A stretch of DNA of 39,051 nucleotides from Beroe ovata (taxonomy: Eukaryota; Ctenophora; Nuda; Beroida; Beroidae). The notes beneath the pieces are model-generated. The model saw only the letters and a program-made list of their open reading frames with translations, was not told the DNA's origin and did not search any database. Position 1 is the first letter of the stretch, and every line of letters begins with the position of its first letter. Made by a program: the position numbers and the translations under genes. The stretch is taken from contig CAMPET010000059.1 of NCBI GenBank assembly GCA_946803715.1, positions 83,011 to 122,061 on the forward strand. Reading direction: 5' to 3'. Positions 1 through 13,432 of this stretch are shown here, piece after piece.

Positions 1-5
1 TGTGT

Positions 6-36
<31 letters not shown>

Positions 37-38
37 GG
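1..38. repeat. (TG)n microsatellite at window edge
   Basis: Almost pure TG dinucleotides at the window start, interrupted by one TATG, so the true tract is probably longer. Confidence 0.9.
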
Positions 39-2666
39 TCCGTTTGTGTCTGTGTCTGTGACTGCAGACAAAGTTAATGTAATGTAAATGGACTCCTATG
101 TATACGCTCGCCGCGTATAATTCTTCGAGAGTCGATAGCTGCTGAAAACCTTTAACAGTTGTTTCGCATATTCCGAGCTGAAAATGTAGCGTTTCCGATA
201 ATGAAAACTTTATTATGCTCATTTTCAAACGATCGTGACGAAAATTATGTGACGAAAATACTGTGATTTGATGATCTTTACCGTCATAAATACTTTTCTC
301 CTCCCTTTCTATCTTGTAGTGCTTCATGCACAAACACACACACACACACACGCGCAGTGTTTTTGTGGCATGCAAAGCATCTAGCTCGTAATGTTTACAA
401 TGAATTAAACGTCACTGATGCAGTGTTAATAATAATGCTCTCTGAGCGATGTTTTCACTAACAAACTGTCCTCGGGCGTGGCCATATACAGTATCCCTGA
501 CGTTTCACGTTTTCGTCTTTGAATGAATTATTACTTTTTAGTTTTTCGTATTGCGAAATCGTTATTGAGTTGACCTCCGTCTACGAATCCATGACTTTGA
601 GTCCTGAGTTTTTGAAAAAATATCTTATGTGGATGAATACTGAATTTTGTTAGCAACCTCTGTCCCATTTCCAATGTTGCCTCTTTAGAGAAAACGAACT
701 CTTTTCCACAGGGACATTATTTATGCCGAGAGTACATCGTTGACGTAAATTCTGCACAACCTAATGGCTGGACGACTGTGCGATTAAACATTTTCAACCA
801 GACAGCTAGTAAAACGGTATAATTGGAGCCATGGTGAAATATTGTTAATGTGACTTTCTAATCCGTCTAGTATCTTAGTATAGTACACGCACACACGCAC
901 ACACGCACGATGGATATTAATCGGTGAATTATGTAAAACGTTGAGAGGAACGTATGCCGTGCGTTGATTTCTGTTCTAGTCTGATGTACCTATTGTGATG
1001 CATATTTTGTGTTATTTGAAATGTGTGTGTGGAACTGTAATTGTGAAATGTATGGGCTGTGTATGAAAATTAAACACAGGAATTTGTTCATGTAGTTCAT
1101 CATACCATCATTCGCATAACAATACCTACTATATAACCAGTTAATACTTTCCACATTATAATTTTCCAGTTTCCACATCATATAACACTGTTCACTGTGT
1201 TAAATATACAATACATACTATACATAGCATACATACAATACATAGCATTCACGGCACCATAATAGTATCTACTGAAATTACCGTGCGAATATTTGGCCCT
1301 ATTTCCCACAGTGCCAGTAACCGAATCAACATCATGAGTTGAATAATATACCTCTAGAGGCTAGGGAAATAGGGTAATTGAATCGGTGAAATATACCTAA
1401 TGAATTTATATTGTTCGTGAGCTCTTGGTTTTATGTGTTGTACAATGGCATTTGTAAAATCCTTGCAGACGCATTCGTATTTAGCAACACATTTAGCAAC
1501 ATAATATTGCAACCTGGTGTTATTGAGCAATGAGGTATGTAGCTTGCTGTGCAGCTTTTCTCGGAGGTATTTGATGAGCGATCTGCTCTTTTGAGAGTAT
1601 GAAGACATCCTGGGCATCAATTCCCATAAAAGATTATTTCCAATATCAGTGCACATTTCATTGTCCGATCTCGATTTACAACAATCACTTTATTATGAGA
1701 GTTTTCAGCATTTTTCAGTTTTCTTTCTTGACGTTTTCAACTTTACTCCTGCCACGGTAACAGAAGATTACAATCCAGTGATCATAATTACAATCGAGAA
1801 TTGATTCATTTGACAACACCTTTTTATATGTAAACTTCATCGCTCCCTCATGTCTCCGCCTCGAGAAAATTCAAGTAGAGTGGTTTAGATTTGGATGATT
1901 TTTCTGATTGCAAATTATCGTCAGTAATGGTTTGACAGTGATCCTCTAAAAACGCTGGCTACGTTGGAGAAATGTGGAGCCACTTTCAGTTCGATATGGC
2001 TATGGCAAATCAAAAGTGTTAAAATGAAGTTGAAAAATTGAAATTTCTGCTCCACTGTACAAGGATTTCATTCAAAGCAAAATGTAAAAAGAGAGCTGGG
2101 ACGCAAATGACGTTTTTGACGCAGAATATACTTATCGATGACCAAAAATGCTATTCCTATCTTGCCTTGTATTGAACAAACCTTGCCTTGTATAGAACAA
2201 ACCTAAAACGTCTTTCTGTGACCTGTTTTTCAATTTTCTAACTTCAACTTTACTACGAACATAACTCTGCACAATGCATACTTGATTGATCTAGCTCAAT
2301 TAGATCACTGCTATAAATTGGAATTCACATCTTTGCATGCCATTGTAACAACCATGCATAACTCAGTGTACTTATTACTACACGTCTAGCTTCAGTTGAT
2401 ATTTCGTTTTGTGTACAGCTTATACCGTAGTTTTGCTCCGAGACGTGATAATGGCTGTCGTTTTAATGAGAAGTATTTTATTTTTGGCTGGAAGAGTTAT
2501 TTGAAAAGCACTCATTAAATAACACAGATGCTGCATACACTTGTTGTTGTTGTTTTCTCTATTAACTTGTCTGCTCTGAAAAACTAGCTGAGTTTTATAA
2601 GTGAACTATGCTGAACAAATCTTCATTTCCAGTCAATTCTTACGTTATGGTCTCACCTTCTGTGAG

Positions 2667-2702
2667 ATGCTTGGTTTTTACCCTAGGTGAAAAACCAAGC
2701 AT
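2667..2702. repeat. Perfect 13-bp inverted repeat (hairpin)
   Basis: ATGCTTGGTTTTT at 2667-2679 is exactly complementary to 2690-2702, with a 10-base loop containing CCTAGG. Function unknown; it could be a short mobile-element remnant. Confidence 0.6.
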
Positions 2703-3134
2703 TATAAAAACTTGTAACCCAAAATCTCTATTCATGAAAAGCTGATGAACAACAACAATTGCTACTCTACACATCCCTAAGACGTCTCCAGTAGAGGAAG
2801 CTGAATATCTCCCCAACTATCCAGTCCTTCACAATCTGGAACTTTCATATCGACAATTTCTATCAAGCCCCCTGTGCAAGTCGTTGTTGTTTTTGACAAT
2901 CAGCTGCTACCTGGTTACAATAGGAGGAGGAATCAGCCATCATGAAAACAAGACGAATGGTGGGTAGTTGTCATCGAATGATGTCATAATGCAGTCATGT
3001 TTGTTCATTTCGAGAAATGACCATCGATCATTCCACGCAGCTTGCAGGATAATATTGGGCTTGGGTTTCGAATATATTGCCCTTTCTTGTCAAACAAATA
3101 GCATGAGTATGTGTGTTTCTGTTTGATACTGTGT

Positions 3135-3257
3135 TTGTTAGTTTCTGTGTGTGTCTGTGTGTGTCTGTTTGTTTCTGTGTTAGTTAGTGTCTGTGCGGTC
3201 TGTGTGGATATATGTACCTATGTAGTATGTATGACGTATGTGTGTGTGTGTGTGTGT
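3135..3257. repeat. Degenerate GT-rich microsatellite ending at an ambiguous base
   Basis: TGTGTCTG/TGTTTCTG-type units pass into a pure TG run that stops at the n at 3258. The ambiguous base is most easily read as an assembly or read-quality break in the repeat. Confidence 0.7.
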
Positions 3258-4236
3258 NGATCATGTCAGTGTCAACTGTACGTGTCTGTCAGTGTATGGG
3301 TAACTGTGTAACCATAGTTACCGAGTCATAGATGATGAATACCATGCGGTCATGCAAGCAGGAATGACATGAAATATGCTGTTCATGTGCAGTATGCGCG
3401 GGCATGCAGTTGCCATGACTCCTCCTTACCTCTTGTACTGGGTAGTGACGGTTGCTGGTTTGATGGTGCCATCTCGTCTAACAGTCTCGTCTGAACGAGT
3501 AGATCGCCGGGCACGACTACTCAGTCTTGTGCTAAACCTCCGGATACCCCGTGATCTAGAGAGGGAATGTTTGTGTGTGCGTGTGTGTGTGTGTGTGTGG
3601 GCTGTGTTAATGCAATGAAGTATATTATACATCAAGTGAATTAACAACATAAAATAATATCTATAACAGGTAAAATAATAGCTACATATTTTCTGTGAGA
3701 TTCGAAGAAGTGTGCGGGTGTTACTGGGTATTAATGATGATGACCATTTCGAGAGAATAACCAGCAAATATTACTCTTTTATTCGTGGATAAAACGTAAT
3801 GTGAAAGATATAGGAAATGATAGGCGTGCTTTTACCGTTGGTGTGTCAGCTTATCAGTAAAGAATCCAACAAACCAACGACAAAATCATGAATCAAATTA
3901 GGGTCCCGCATTATTTTCCTTTACACTTACCTAAACACTTTTCGTTGGAATTCTTTGGGATTTCTCAGATTAATTCGAACCTCGTCGCGTCATACTTTTA
4001 CAGAGTTTGAACGAAAAGCGAATTTTCCGGGGAATATTATTAAAAACCCGTCATTGTTTGCATAAAATATGCAATAAGTTCGTCAAAAACTTATTTTGTG
4101 TAAGTTCAATACTATGCTCTGTGTGTGGAAACCGTAAAATTGCAATCACTTGAAGTCATAAAACATGTGATAGGTTATTGTGACAGGAAATATGCGAAAT
4201 TCTAAATTCTTCCCCTTCCTTATCCACACATTCTGT

Positions 4237-4238
<2 letters not shown>

Positions 4239-4276
<38 letters not shown>
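4239..4276. repeat. (GT)n microsatellite
   Basis: A nearly pure run of GT. It generates long open frames of Cys-Val repeats in this neighbourhood that are not genes. Confidence 0.9.
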
Positions 4277-4279
<3 letters not shown>

Positions 4280-4401
4280 TGTGTGTGTATGTGTTTGAGT
4301 GTAAGTGTACATTTGTTTACAAATCGCGACGTCACAGCTGGTCAGAAACACAGCAACGAGTATTGTTCAGTGTGTCACATACGGACTATCAGCTGTATCA
4401 G

Positions 4402-4448
4402 CCAATCAGAGCACAGCTGGTGGAATCAGGCGACCAATCAGAGCACAG
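4402..4448. promoter_or_regulatory. Candidate paired CCAAT-box element
   Basis: The 15-mer CCAATCAGAGCACAG occurs at 4402-4416 and again at 4434-4448, exactly 32 bp apart. CCAAT boxes spaced about three helical turns apart are a known arrangement in NF-Y-bound promoters. No transcript start or TATA box can be tied to it, so the promoter role is inference. It lies about 4.1 kb before the first visible KLF5-like exon. Confidence 0.35.
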
Positions 4449-5456
4449 AATGGCTAGATCCTCAACCTACACGGTTAAAATTCAATCCTTTATGTCGGAT
4501 CTCAGTTTTCTGAGAAATTTAGATAAGTTTTCCTCGTATTTTACACCCACATAAATGAATAAAATTTACGTCGTAACGAGGGTTGTAATTTGAACATTAT
4601 GATATGTATCGCAAGTGTTAGTTGTTGATACTATTGTACTACTACTAGCGCTGTAATGTATCAAATTGTAACTGATTGATAGAAACATAGGTAGCTACGC
4701 AGTGTGTTTATGTCGGTATATTATGAATTATCTCCCAATTCCCTCAATCAAAGGGTACTTTCCATGACCGAATGGCTAATAATTCCCGGGACATTATTAG
4801 TGATTTGCCACCCACTGCGATATTATTATACAACCGAACAATGAAACATCTATTAATAGTAGCATCCATGAGTCATTGACACAGGGTGTACGTGGTATTG
4901 AATGCAAGTACCTGACTTGTTGTTAGATACATCAATACGGTACCTACTCGATAAAAAGCGTGGCATCGTTTAGTGCTTTTCTACCCCAGAACCCCATTTT
5001 GAGTCCACCAAACCTCCCCTTGTCTCTGAAGCATGATAGGTGTACCTCCCTAAGTGGCAGGCTTATTTCACCCCCGTTCAAACCGCTTCCTCTCATGCCC
5101 CCTTACACCCCCTTCTCTGTTTGCGTAGCACAGTTCTATCACCCCTAGTGATCTATCGGTCCTATCGTGATATGGAACCCAACACTGTTCCAACAAGAGC
5201 TCCAGTCTGCCTACATTTAATGGACAATAAATTAATTACACACCGTCAGTATGTATATAACACTGGGAATACCGGTCCCTGGTCCCTGATTGGCTGATGA
5301 ACCTCACGTGACGGGTTAGACGGTCGCTGATAGGCCAGTTACTCGCCGTGATTCACATATCAGTTATTTTGGGATCGGGTGTGGTCGGATGATGTATTTA
5401 ATGATAATTTGAATGTGTGAAATACTGAAATTCGCGTGTAGAATGAAGTTATATAT

Positions 5457-5518
5457 TGTGTGTGTGTGTGTGTGTTTGTGTGTGTGTGTATGTGTATGTG
5501 TGTGTGTGTGTGTGTGTA
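5457..5518. repeat. (GT)n microsatellite
   Basis: An interrupted TG run with TTTG and TATG interruptions. Confidence 0.9.
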
Positions 5519-6597
5519 TGCTGCATTATCACGAACTGTGAAATTGTATAGATAAGGATCATGGTGCTGATAAGGGTTTCAGGAGGTATTCATTGTACAA
5601 TGTACACAATTTCCTACATTAGTACACTGAAATGCATGTTTGTTTGTATCAATGTGTGAATGTGTGTATACTATGTCTATATATACATGGTATTGACTTG
5701 TCTGTGTGGTTAGCTGCGTGCCTGTGAGAATTTGTTTCATCTTTTGCTAGACCCACAAATTTGTCGAAATCCTGACAAATGTTTTTGGGTTGTGTGTAAT
5801 AGCTCACTAGCCCATTTTTTCAAATACCTACAGCGATTCGCAAATATGTCGACTATTGGGAGGCACCAATAATTTCATGAATAGAACCTTCATCTTATAG
5901 AGAACCGGGGCAATAATTGATGCTAAAATTATGCGTATCATGATCACGTAAATTGTGCCTTGATCTCGATCAAGAACGGGATTTCATTAGTTATTCATGA
6001 GGTTGTCTAGAAATTATGGAGGTATGGAAGCATGATTATTCCACATTTTGATTGTCCAAATCTTGTTCAATGTATAATATATATATCCGTGATCTGGATT
6101 TCATAGTTAGACAATATAAGTACGGGTAAATTTGGAGTAATTTCTACCTGGCTTGAGATTTGTATAATTGTAAAGATGGATTCATTGTACCTACTACGTG
6201 TTAGAGCATTATGAAAGCTAGTTGACATAAAAATACGAAAGTCAGATTGTGCTTAGCCCTCTAACTTTACAGAATAATTATGTTATTCGATCTAGTTACT
6301 GATGATGCGGAAGTTTGTTCCTTCGGACCATTTTTACAATTTAGTAAGTATGAAGATTTTGGAGTCGTTCGCTCCCACACTCACCTAATGGCTTGCTAAT
6401 TATTCGTGACAAGGACAGATTCTATTTTGAGCAAAAAATTCACATCCGACTTAACTTCGAGACTTAGACTAGATAGATATCTCAACATTCGTGTAGTTTA
6501 GTGCTTGGTTCGAAATTTGGGATTTACTAGCCACTGCAGACTTATCAAATGTTGCGTGGTCCGTGCTAAGACACTGAAGAACTCTGAACTTACATGC

Positions 6598-7445
6598 ATA
6601 GGTACTGCTTCAGCACTCGGAACACAAATTTTCCACCAAATCATCTTTCCTACTAACACGTCATCTTCTATGTGAGTTGCGAAGTCACGTGACCGACAGT
6701 ACCTCAGGGGAGAGAGATAGGGACAGAATTCGATTGGGAATCGATTCAGCGTCCGAAAATACATAGGAATCAATGGTACTTGCATCGAAATTGAACAAAA
6801 AATTTTCGTCGAATTTCTATCGGTAGGAAGCCCTAATATTAATCAATGATGCCCACACTTTTATGCTACATTTTTGAAGGCCTGTAATGAAGACATAACG
6901 GGCACTATGGGCACCAATTTTTCACTAAATCATCTTTCCTACTCTCATAGTACCAGTAACCACTCTTTTCATGACCATACCGGATTCCTACTTGCCGTGA
7001 GGCCACGCCCAAATCACGATTTTAAACCAGTGGGAGCAATCACTGCAAAAACACGAAAATCAATGGGACACACCGATATCAAAAATCGACCAAAATTATT
7101 TTACCTGGAAATATAGTGGGAATAAGTGTTTCCAGCTTATTTTTTGACGTAGAATCCGAATCTGGAAGAATTTTGGGGCTAACTCATCGAGAAATAGGTC
7201 AAAAATTGCATTTTCGTGTCACATGTGAGCCTCGATGTCACGTGACAGACAGCTCCTCAGGCAAGCGAGATAGGGCTACAATTCGGTCGGGAATCGATTC
7301 AGCGTCCGAAAATACGTAGAAATCAAGGTAGGTACTTTCATTAAAATCAAACGAAAAATTTCGTCGAATTTCTGATCTGAGTATCGGTATGAAAGTCTAA
7401 GCGATGATACCCACACATTTTTGGAGGTCTCTAATGCATAGGTAG
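6598..7445. repeat. Degenerate tandem repeat, two copies of an interspersed element
   Basis: Segments around 6600-6890 and 6889-7445 share blocks in the same order. First is a block reading AAATCATCTTTCCTACT, then a GTCACGTGAC block, then a core with GGGAATCGATTCAGCGTCCG, and then a block with GATGCCCACAC. The second copy carries an insertion of roughly 250 bp after its first block. A third copy of the core lies inverted at 21411-21475, so this looks like an interspersed family duplicated locally. No coding capacity seen. Confidence 0.6.
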
Positions 7446-8566
7446 GGTTAGTTTTTTTTTTCAAAATGGAATTGCAGAGTTCATTTTGTAGAGCAATAAT
7501 TGCTTATTGGTAGTTTACACATTGTAGTAACATATTATTGCCAATTTAGATTGGAGCAGTAACTGTTTTATTATAGTAGTTCAGAATATACACACCACAT
7601 AAATAGTATAATAGCTATCATTACATGGCCATCGCGCTGTAATTTCGAAACAGAAAATGAGAGTTTCAGAAAAAAGGAACGAGCACCATTGTCTAGAGTC
7701 ATCAAGTTCTTCCAATGATTGGGTGAACAATTCAACCTTTCTAAACTTAATTAATGCGGCCTTCTAAGAATTGTGATCGATAAAGTGGTTTCTTCCGGCT
7801 ATCTTCTCAAACCTGCAGAGCATTGTTTTAATCTTACAATTACCTACTGTTTAGATCAAGTGTTTGTGAATTCAAAATTGAGGTTAATTAACAATGAGTG
7901 TAACTGTGTAACTTAACTTACCCAAAACTTCCCCTCTCTTTCTCTCTTTCATCCTTCCCGCTCCAGCCCCCTAATCTCAAGTGTCCGACATTGTGTCACC
8001 TTCACTTGAACTGTCTTATCACTTAACCATCCCCCCTTGAACCATCTCGCTCAACACAAAACTAAGTTCAATTCGGCACGAAATATAATCACACTAAATG
8101 TGCTTAATAATCCCTCCCATTCATAAAGCTTGCCCCTCCTCTTTTGACTAACTTCATTTCTTTCTCAAATAGCGGCTAGAAACGATTTAAATCAAGAATC
8201 ACGCTATGTTATAAATTGCTACACTAGGAGGTCTTGCAGTCGTCTCTAATATGTAATGGGAGTTTCAATGCCCATTTATTATTCCCCAAAGAACCACTCT
8301 AAGCGGTCGGAACCAAGTCTGGGAAGTCTATCGGTATTATTGATATTGAAGTTTGAACTATAGGTACCTACCCATATCCAATACTCTATTCAATAGAATA
8401 ACCCAAAGGTAACTTCAAAACCACCCCCCCCCCATTTCAACACATTCGCCAAACATTTCCCCTTCTCATCTCCCTTTTTTCCTTATCTTATGTCCGTATA
8501 TTTCCTTATCTCCAAGTGTTTCTGACTCCATATATTTCCTCATTATCTCATGTCTGTATATTTCAG

Positions 8567-10456
8567 ACCCGGGACGAAATGGAGCAGTATCTGCCCCGAC
8601 AACCACCTCCCCTAGCAATCAGTCGTCCCGCCAAGAAAATCAACTTCCGTCGAGAATCAGCCAAGGTGGGTTTTCAGTTGTTGTGGAGATGGTTGCTAAG
8701 ATATAGGTTGTTAGTTGTGGAGAGATGGTTGCTAAGATATAGGTTGTTAATGTGGCTGTTGATAAGAGTTCGGTTGTTAGCTGTTGCTAGCAATCAACCG
8801 GAGTTCCTAGTGCTTCTATTAATATAGTGTGAGCACATTTGAACATTATTACGCTTTTCAAATTATCCTATGTCACATTCTATGCTTCATTCTAAGGCAC
8901 TTTTTCGATTTATCCGGCAATTTCTCCAAATCTGACGCGATTTTAGTGTCGACAACGCCATGGTATCCAGCTATTCCGATCTTCCGTCAATCACTTGAAT
9001 GTTGACATTATTATATTATTATTGAATCTAGAGCCAAATCAAATATCTAATTTCATAGTTGACAGTTGCGCAACACAATAACACATCTCAATCACAAGTT
9101 TCAATACGTGATGCCATTTGAATTTGACACATTGATTTTATTAACTATGCGCGGGCATATCTTCATGTAATGCAATATACCAATGTAACCAAATTGTGAC
9201 ATATATCGATCAAGACGTGGTTCTTTGCATCAAAAACAAAATGAAATTCATTCAAAGTTCGTTATAACACACATCCGATTCACCAATCGTAACTTCGAAA
9301 CCCGTTCAATAAATCGACTGCATTCTTACGTCGGTAGTTTTAATACTTGAATAAACCTACCTATAGTACGTTTTATGAATGACAAATTTCATGGTCCATC
9401 GACAAACTCATTCCACAATTCTCGAGTTCTCACTTCATTATCACATTCCGCAACTCTTTTAGTGAACTCAAATCTCCTCCCTGTCAGGTTGTGGACGAGT
9501 TTTTCAACAACGAGGCGGCGAAGTGTAGCGATGAAAGTGTCGCCACCAACCCGAGCGGCAGTCTGCCGTCCGTTTCACAGTGCGCCACCACCGCCCTCCC
9601 AAACATCAAGGAGGAGAGATTCGACTTCACGCGCCCAAACGCGCCCGTTTTCATGAACAATAGCCTGCAGCATCAGCCGATGGGACCGCCACTTTCGCAC
9701 TCTCACATGGCGCCGCCAGCGCCACATCCCACCATAAAACAAGAACCATTCTCATTCGACAACACCTACCCAGTATCCATGGCAACTCAAGTCAACTCCA
9801 TGCGGCCGGTAATTAGTCTTCCCGACACACACGGATCGCCACCAGAACTGACGTCACAGCAGCCAATTCCGGACCAGTTGCCCGAACCGACACTACCAAG
9901 CTACCAGGCTAGCATGGACGGCAACAACAACGCAACAACGACAACCACCAACCCCGTAGTTACGACCTCGTTACAGCAACAACTGATAGTTCCGAGTTGC
10001 ACGAGTCAGGACATCAAACCCTCGGACATCCTATCCATGTTGATCAGGAGTGCGAATATCCCGAGCACCCAACTGGGGCCAAATCCTGGACTGAGCATGC
10101 TCAACTCACACCCGCTCACCCATCTACCCTCGTCCGACACAAACTACGGGCTGGGAATGCGTCGTCAACCCATTGACAACACCCGGAAACGGGTTCACAA
10201 GTGCGACCACCCGGGCTGTACAAAGGTGTACACCAAAAGCTCGCACCTCAAGGCACACCAACGCACACACACCGGCGAAAAACCGTACAAGTGTTCGTGG
10301 GAGGGGTGCACGTGGAGATTTGCGCGCAGTGACGAACTCACGCGTCATTACCGCAAGCACACCGGACAAAAACCGTTCAAATGTTCGCACTGTGATAGGT
10401 GTTTCAGTCGGAGCGATCATCTGGCTCTGCACATGAAGCGTCATTTGAACACATGA
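8567..10456 (+). CDS. KLF5: KLF5-like Krüppel-like zinc-finger transcription factor (3' exons)
   Basis: Nuclear DNA-binding regulator. KLF proteins bind GC-rich/CACCC boxes through three C-terminal C2H2 fingers. Two exons are visible: 8567-8665 (acceptor TATATTTCAG, donor GCCAAG|GTGGG) and 9488-10456 (acceptor CCTGTCAG), both phase 0, giving 355 residues. Residues 5-41 contain MEQYLPRQ, a basic stretch and VVDEFF, matching the conserved N-terminal block and short activation motif of KLF5. Two IKxE sumoylation-like sites lie in the Gln/Pro/Ser-rich middle. Three fingers close the protein at about 9.5 residues from the TGA end, with TGEKPYKC and TGQKPFKC linkers and the KLF signatures [18 protein letters not shown] and RSDHLALH. 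The start is uncertain: the first Met in frame is at 8579, but the exon begins at an acceptor, so an upstream coding or leader exon should exist. Confidence 0.9.
8666..9487 (+). other. KLF5: Intron of the KLF5-like gene
   Basis: An 822-bp GT-AG intron. Just after the donor, at about 8676-8752, a unit of roughly 32 bp containing GAGATGGTTGCTAAGATATA is repeated twice, followed by a decayed third copy. Nothing else recognised. Confidence 0.8.
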
Positions 10457-13432
10457 TCTGTGACGTGCATGTGTGACGTGACGCACGTGTTACCATGGCG
10501 ATGTGTTTGTAGCTGATACGTAAAGTGTCTGCAGTAGAGTTTGTGGCTAATTATTGCATGGGCTGCAGTATTGCTATGGTTTTTTACGACATGAGTTAAA
10601 ACATCATTACTGAATATTTTTCCGGAAGTTATTACTTCATCTTTCGGATAGTATATTCAATGGAATGATGTGATATTTTATCAGATTCTTTATTATCAAA
10701 AGAAGTAAAGTAAAACCCTTTTCATTTCCTATATTCCTTGTAATCAAAATGTGGTTTATCCACTTGATTCAGTACATTTTCTGATTAGACCGTGAACTTG
10801 AAAAGTGCACACAGAGGAGCTGCTTTTGGCTCGACTCTGTATTACAGAGGTCTATTACCGAATCAGAAAAGTGCAGAATCGACGTATAAGAGTTTAAGGA
10901 TGTTAAAACACGCAAAAATGTAAAAATTCGAGTATTTATACCTATGTTTGGGCAACTCTCGATAGGTATTATATTGGTATATTTCATAGTGATGTGTACT
11001 CAGAAAATACGTGAATATCAGTTGCACTGAAATCAGACAATAGATAGAATGATCACTAAAGACAGGATATTATGGATATGAAATAAATATAATTTACTAC
11101 CTATTGATAATAAGCTTTGTTAAGATTGTTGTTAAATTGATGACGCAATCAACACAATTTTGTTTTATATTACTACTCCTTTATATATAACTTCGTTTCA
11201 TACTAAATTAACTGATCATGAATTTTAAATGGGTAAAATGAGGTCACCGAGTATATAACACCCTCTCACTTTTCCACACTAATTGATGCCGATATTCTTT
11301 TTACTTGGAAAAAGTGAATGTATAATTCTGACTTTAGAGTGATTGTTATAGGTACATCCGAAACAACCCCGAATTGCGCGAGTATAATTAGTTAACATCA
11401 CTCAAATGATAAGGAGATTAATGGGTGTTATCCGGCCAGATATTCGTAATATCTTCATCGATACTGGTCATTGTAGAAGGCCTTTTGTTATTTGGATCAG
11501 GATGAAACATCATTTCGAAGAAATTTTTCCCATACAAATGTTTTTCAAACCCTCCCAAATGGCAGACGGTTACTTTTGAGTCGAAAACTGGGTCACAAGA
11601 CGAGTGCATCTACATAGATATTTTCAACGCGAACACCTTTTAGTAAAATGTGAGTCATTTCTACCATTTTATAGTATGGCAGGAACGCGGTAAATGTGTA
11701 AGACAGTGAATGTAAGATCAAAGCTGTCCAAGAGCTTGGTCGAATTTAGTCCTTAAACAGTATAAATTATACGGCTTTACAGAGCGTTAATTAACACGTC
11801 TTTCACTACATAATATGAACTCAATTTTACAAAAATTTTTCGTACTGAGAGAAAGATTCGAACTGTTATCATAATATCGGTGAAGATATTTGAATTTGTG
11901 GAAAATAAGTTTTGCCTATACACCTATACAAATTGCTTGAATGTTGTAATTTAGGTTATAACATTAATTATCAAGAAATTGATGTGAATAAACAACCTTT
12001 TGAAGTATTGATATCAGTGTAATTTATTTTTATTAATATAACACTAATATCATATTTTTTAAGTTTTAAAATAAACTTCTTCCTTTTATTTCTTCCATCA
12101 CCTACATTACTTTTTCAAATCGCGCGTATTTTTGGATTCCTGCACGCAAAAATGACTATATACTGCTACAGCAGTTAGCAGTAATTATTGTACACTATAA
12201 TTGGGCTAGGGCTATCACTAGATTTATGTACTGGCTAATTGGCTGCTTCAAGACATTCACCAAACTTCAGCGCTACACGTGATGACTTATACCTACGCTT
12301 AAAGAGAAAAAATCCGGGATAAGTTTTAGGTTAGAATTTTCCAGTCTATTCGCAAATTTCACATTCAAGTATGAGATATAACCAGAATGATATTCAGAAA
12401 GGGTGATCATAGTCCTTCCGTCAGCATAAATGAGCAGATGTACTATAGTTAAGATTTTACTGGTCATTAAACTCACCTTAATGTCACATGACCTATCTCA
12501 CAAAATCTCACAAAATTTTGACCTGAGTAGGAGTTTAATCGAGAATCACCTAATTAAACTGTGAAAAGGTGTGTCTAGGACTGTTCGAGATTTACTGATA
12601 TTTTGGTAAGAATGAGCATTACGTAGTTGAATTCCTCATTTAGTACTCTAATAGTAATCAATAATCTAAAAGATTCCAGGAATTTCCTTCAATCGTACGG
12701 TACAAGTTGTTTTCTCGATGATGAAGCACCTGAATCTTCATCAAATAAATCCCATTTCCTAACTTTTCTCGAGAGGTGTGGCCCAAAATATCTGGAACGG
12801 TTTTCATGTTAGAAAGTAAGTCTTACTGAGACGAAGCCGAATATTCATTCGACTACAACTATTTGACTAAAATATTCCAAAATTTTCCGTCTTGATGGAA
12901 CGCGCGAAAGACTTAGCGTTGTACTAAACCACAAATTTCGTAGCGCGCACGCGTGTCTCTGCTATTGAGAACGTTGCTTTGTGTACAGTTGTAAACACTA
13001 AGAGTGATCCAGGAATCCCCGGTGGTGTGTTGTTTACAAATACAAAACGAAGGTTGCTGGTGGAAGATAATAAAATTAAAGCAACAAACGGACAATGAAT
13101 CTCTTAGAATATAGAATTTATCGCCGACAAAATAAAGCATGAAATCTTTAAAATATTTAAACTGAACAAATACAATAAATAGGTATATTATTATCCCAAC
13201 TACAAATAAATCCGAGAAAAGGGGTTTGTTTTGTCGAAAAGTGTTATATTTAAGATATCTCTATTCAGGTTATTTCGATCAACAAAATAACTGACTACCT
13301 ATAACATCATCTGAGTCGAAAATATTTCATCGCAAGTGTCACAAAATAGGTACATATGGTACTAAGTATTTTACAAAATATTCTAAGACGAAGGTCCAAG
13401 TCAAATCTTGGGGCGGTATCTCCGAATACGTC
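10457..13432. other. Intergenic region between KLF5-like and neurobeachin-like genes
   Basis: The KLF5-like and neurobeachin-like genes converge here, so this interval should hold both 3' untranslated regions. An AATAAA at 11082-11087 is a possible KLF5 polyadenylation signal on the + strand; another is at 11987-11992. Short ORFs here (for example 11418-11609 and 12913-13140 on -) show no family features. AT-rich and otherwise unremarkable. Confidence 0.5.
11082..11087 (+). terminator. Possible polyadenylation signal for the KLF5-like gene
   Basis: Canonical AATAAA about 630 bp past the stop codon. Position only; no cleavage site evidence. Confidence 0.25.

Larger units (their letters stand above)
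1..8566. other. Gene-poor region upstream of the KLF5-like exons
   Basis: I find no coding sequence here that I can defend. Open frames are short, and several are simply translated (GT)n repeats. The stretch holds microsatellites (1-38, 336-352, 3135-3257, 3570-3599, 4239-4276, 5457-5518), a perfect 13-bp hairpin near 2.7 kb, a 21-bp unit repeated twice near 2160-2202, a CCAAT-box pair near 4.4 kb and a degenerate tandem repeat at 6.6-7.45 kb. The first visible KLF5-like exon starts with a splice acceptor, so the 5' exon and promoter of that gene may lie here or before the window. A single n sits at 3258. Confidence 0.5.

Noticed and set aside
1354-1656. 100-residue minus-strand ORF of normal-looking composition
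   Set aside because: No recognised motif, no splice context or neighbour gene; length is possible by chance in 39 kb. It would need transcript evidence.
4180-4554. Open frames across the (GT)n tract (124 and 90 residues)
   Set aside because: They owe their length to Cys-Val translation of the microsatellite, and no domain follows.
10124-10486. Antisense and alternate-frame ORFs over the zinc-finger exon
   Set aside because: Shadow frames of a GC-richer coding exon.
11418-11609. 63-residue minus-strand ORF in the intergenic region
   Set aside because: Short, no homology recognised, no splice sites placing it in the neighbouring gene.
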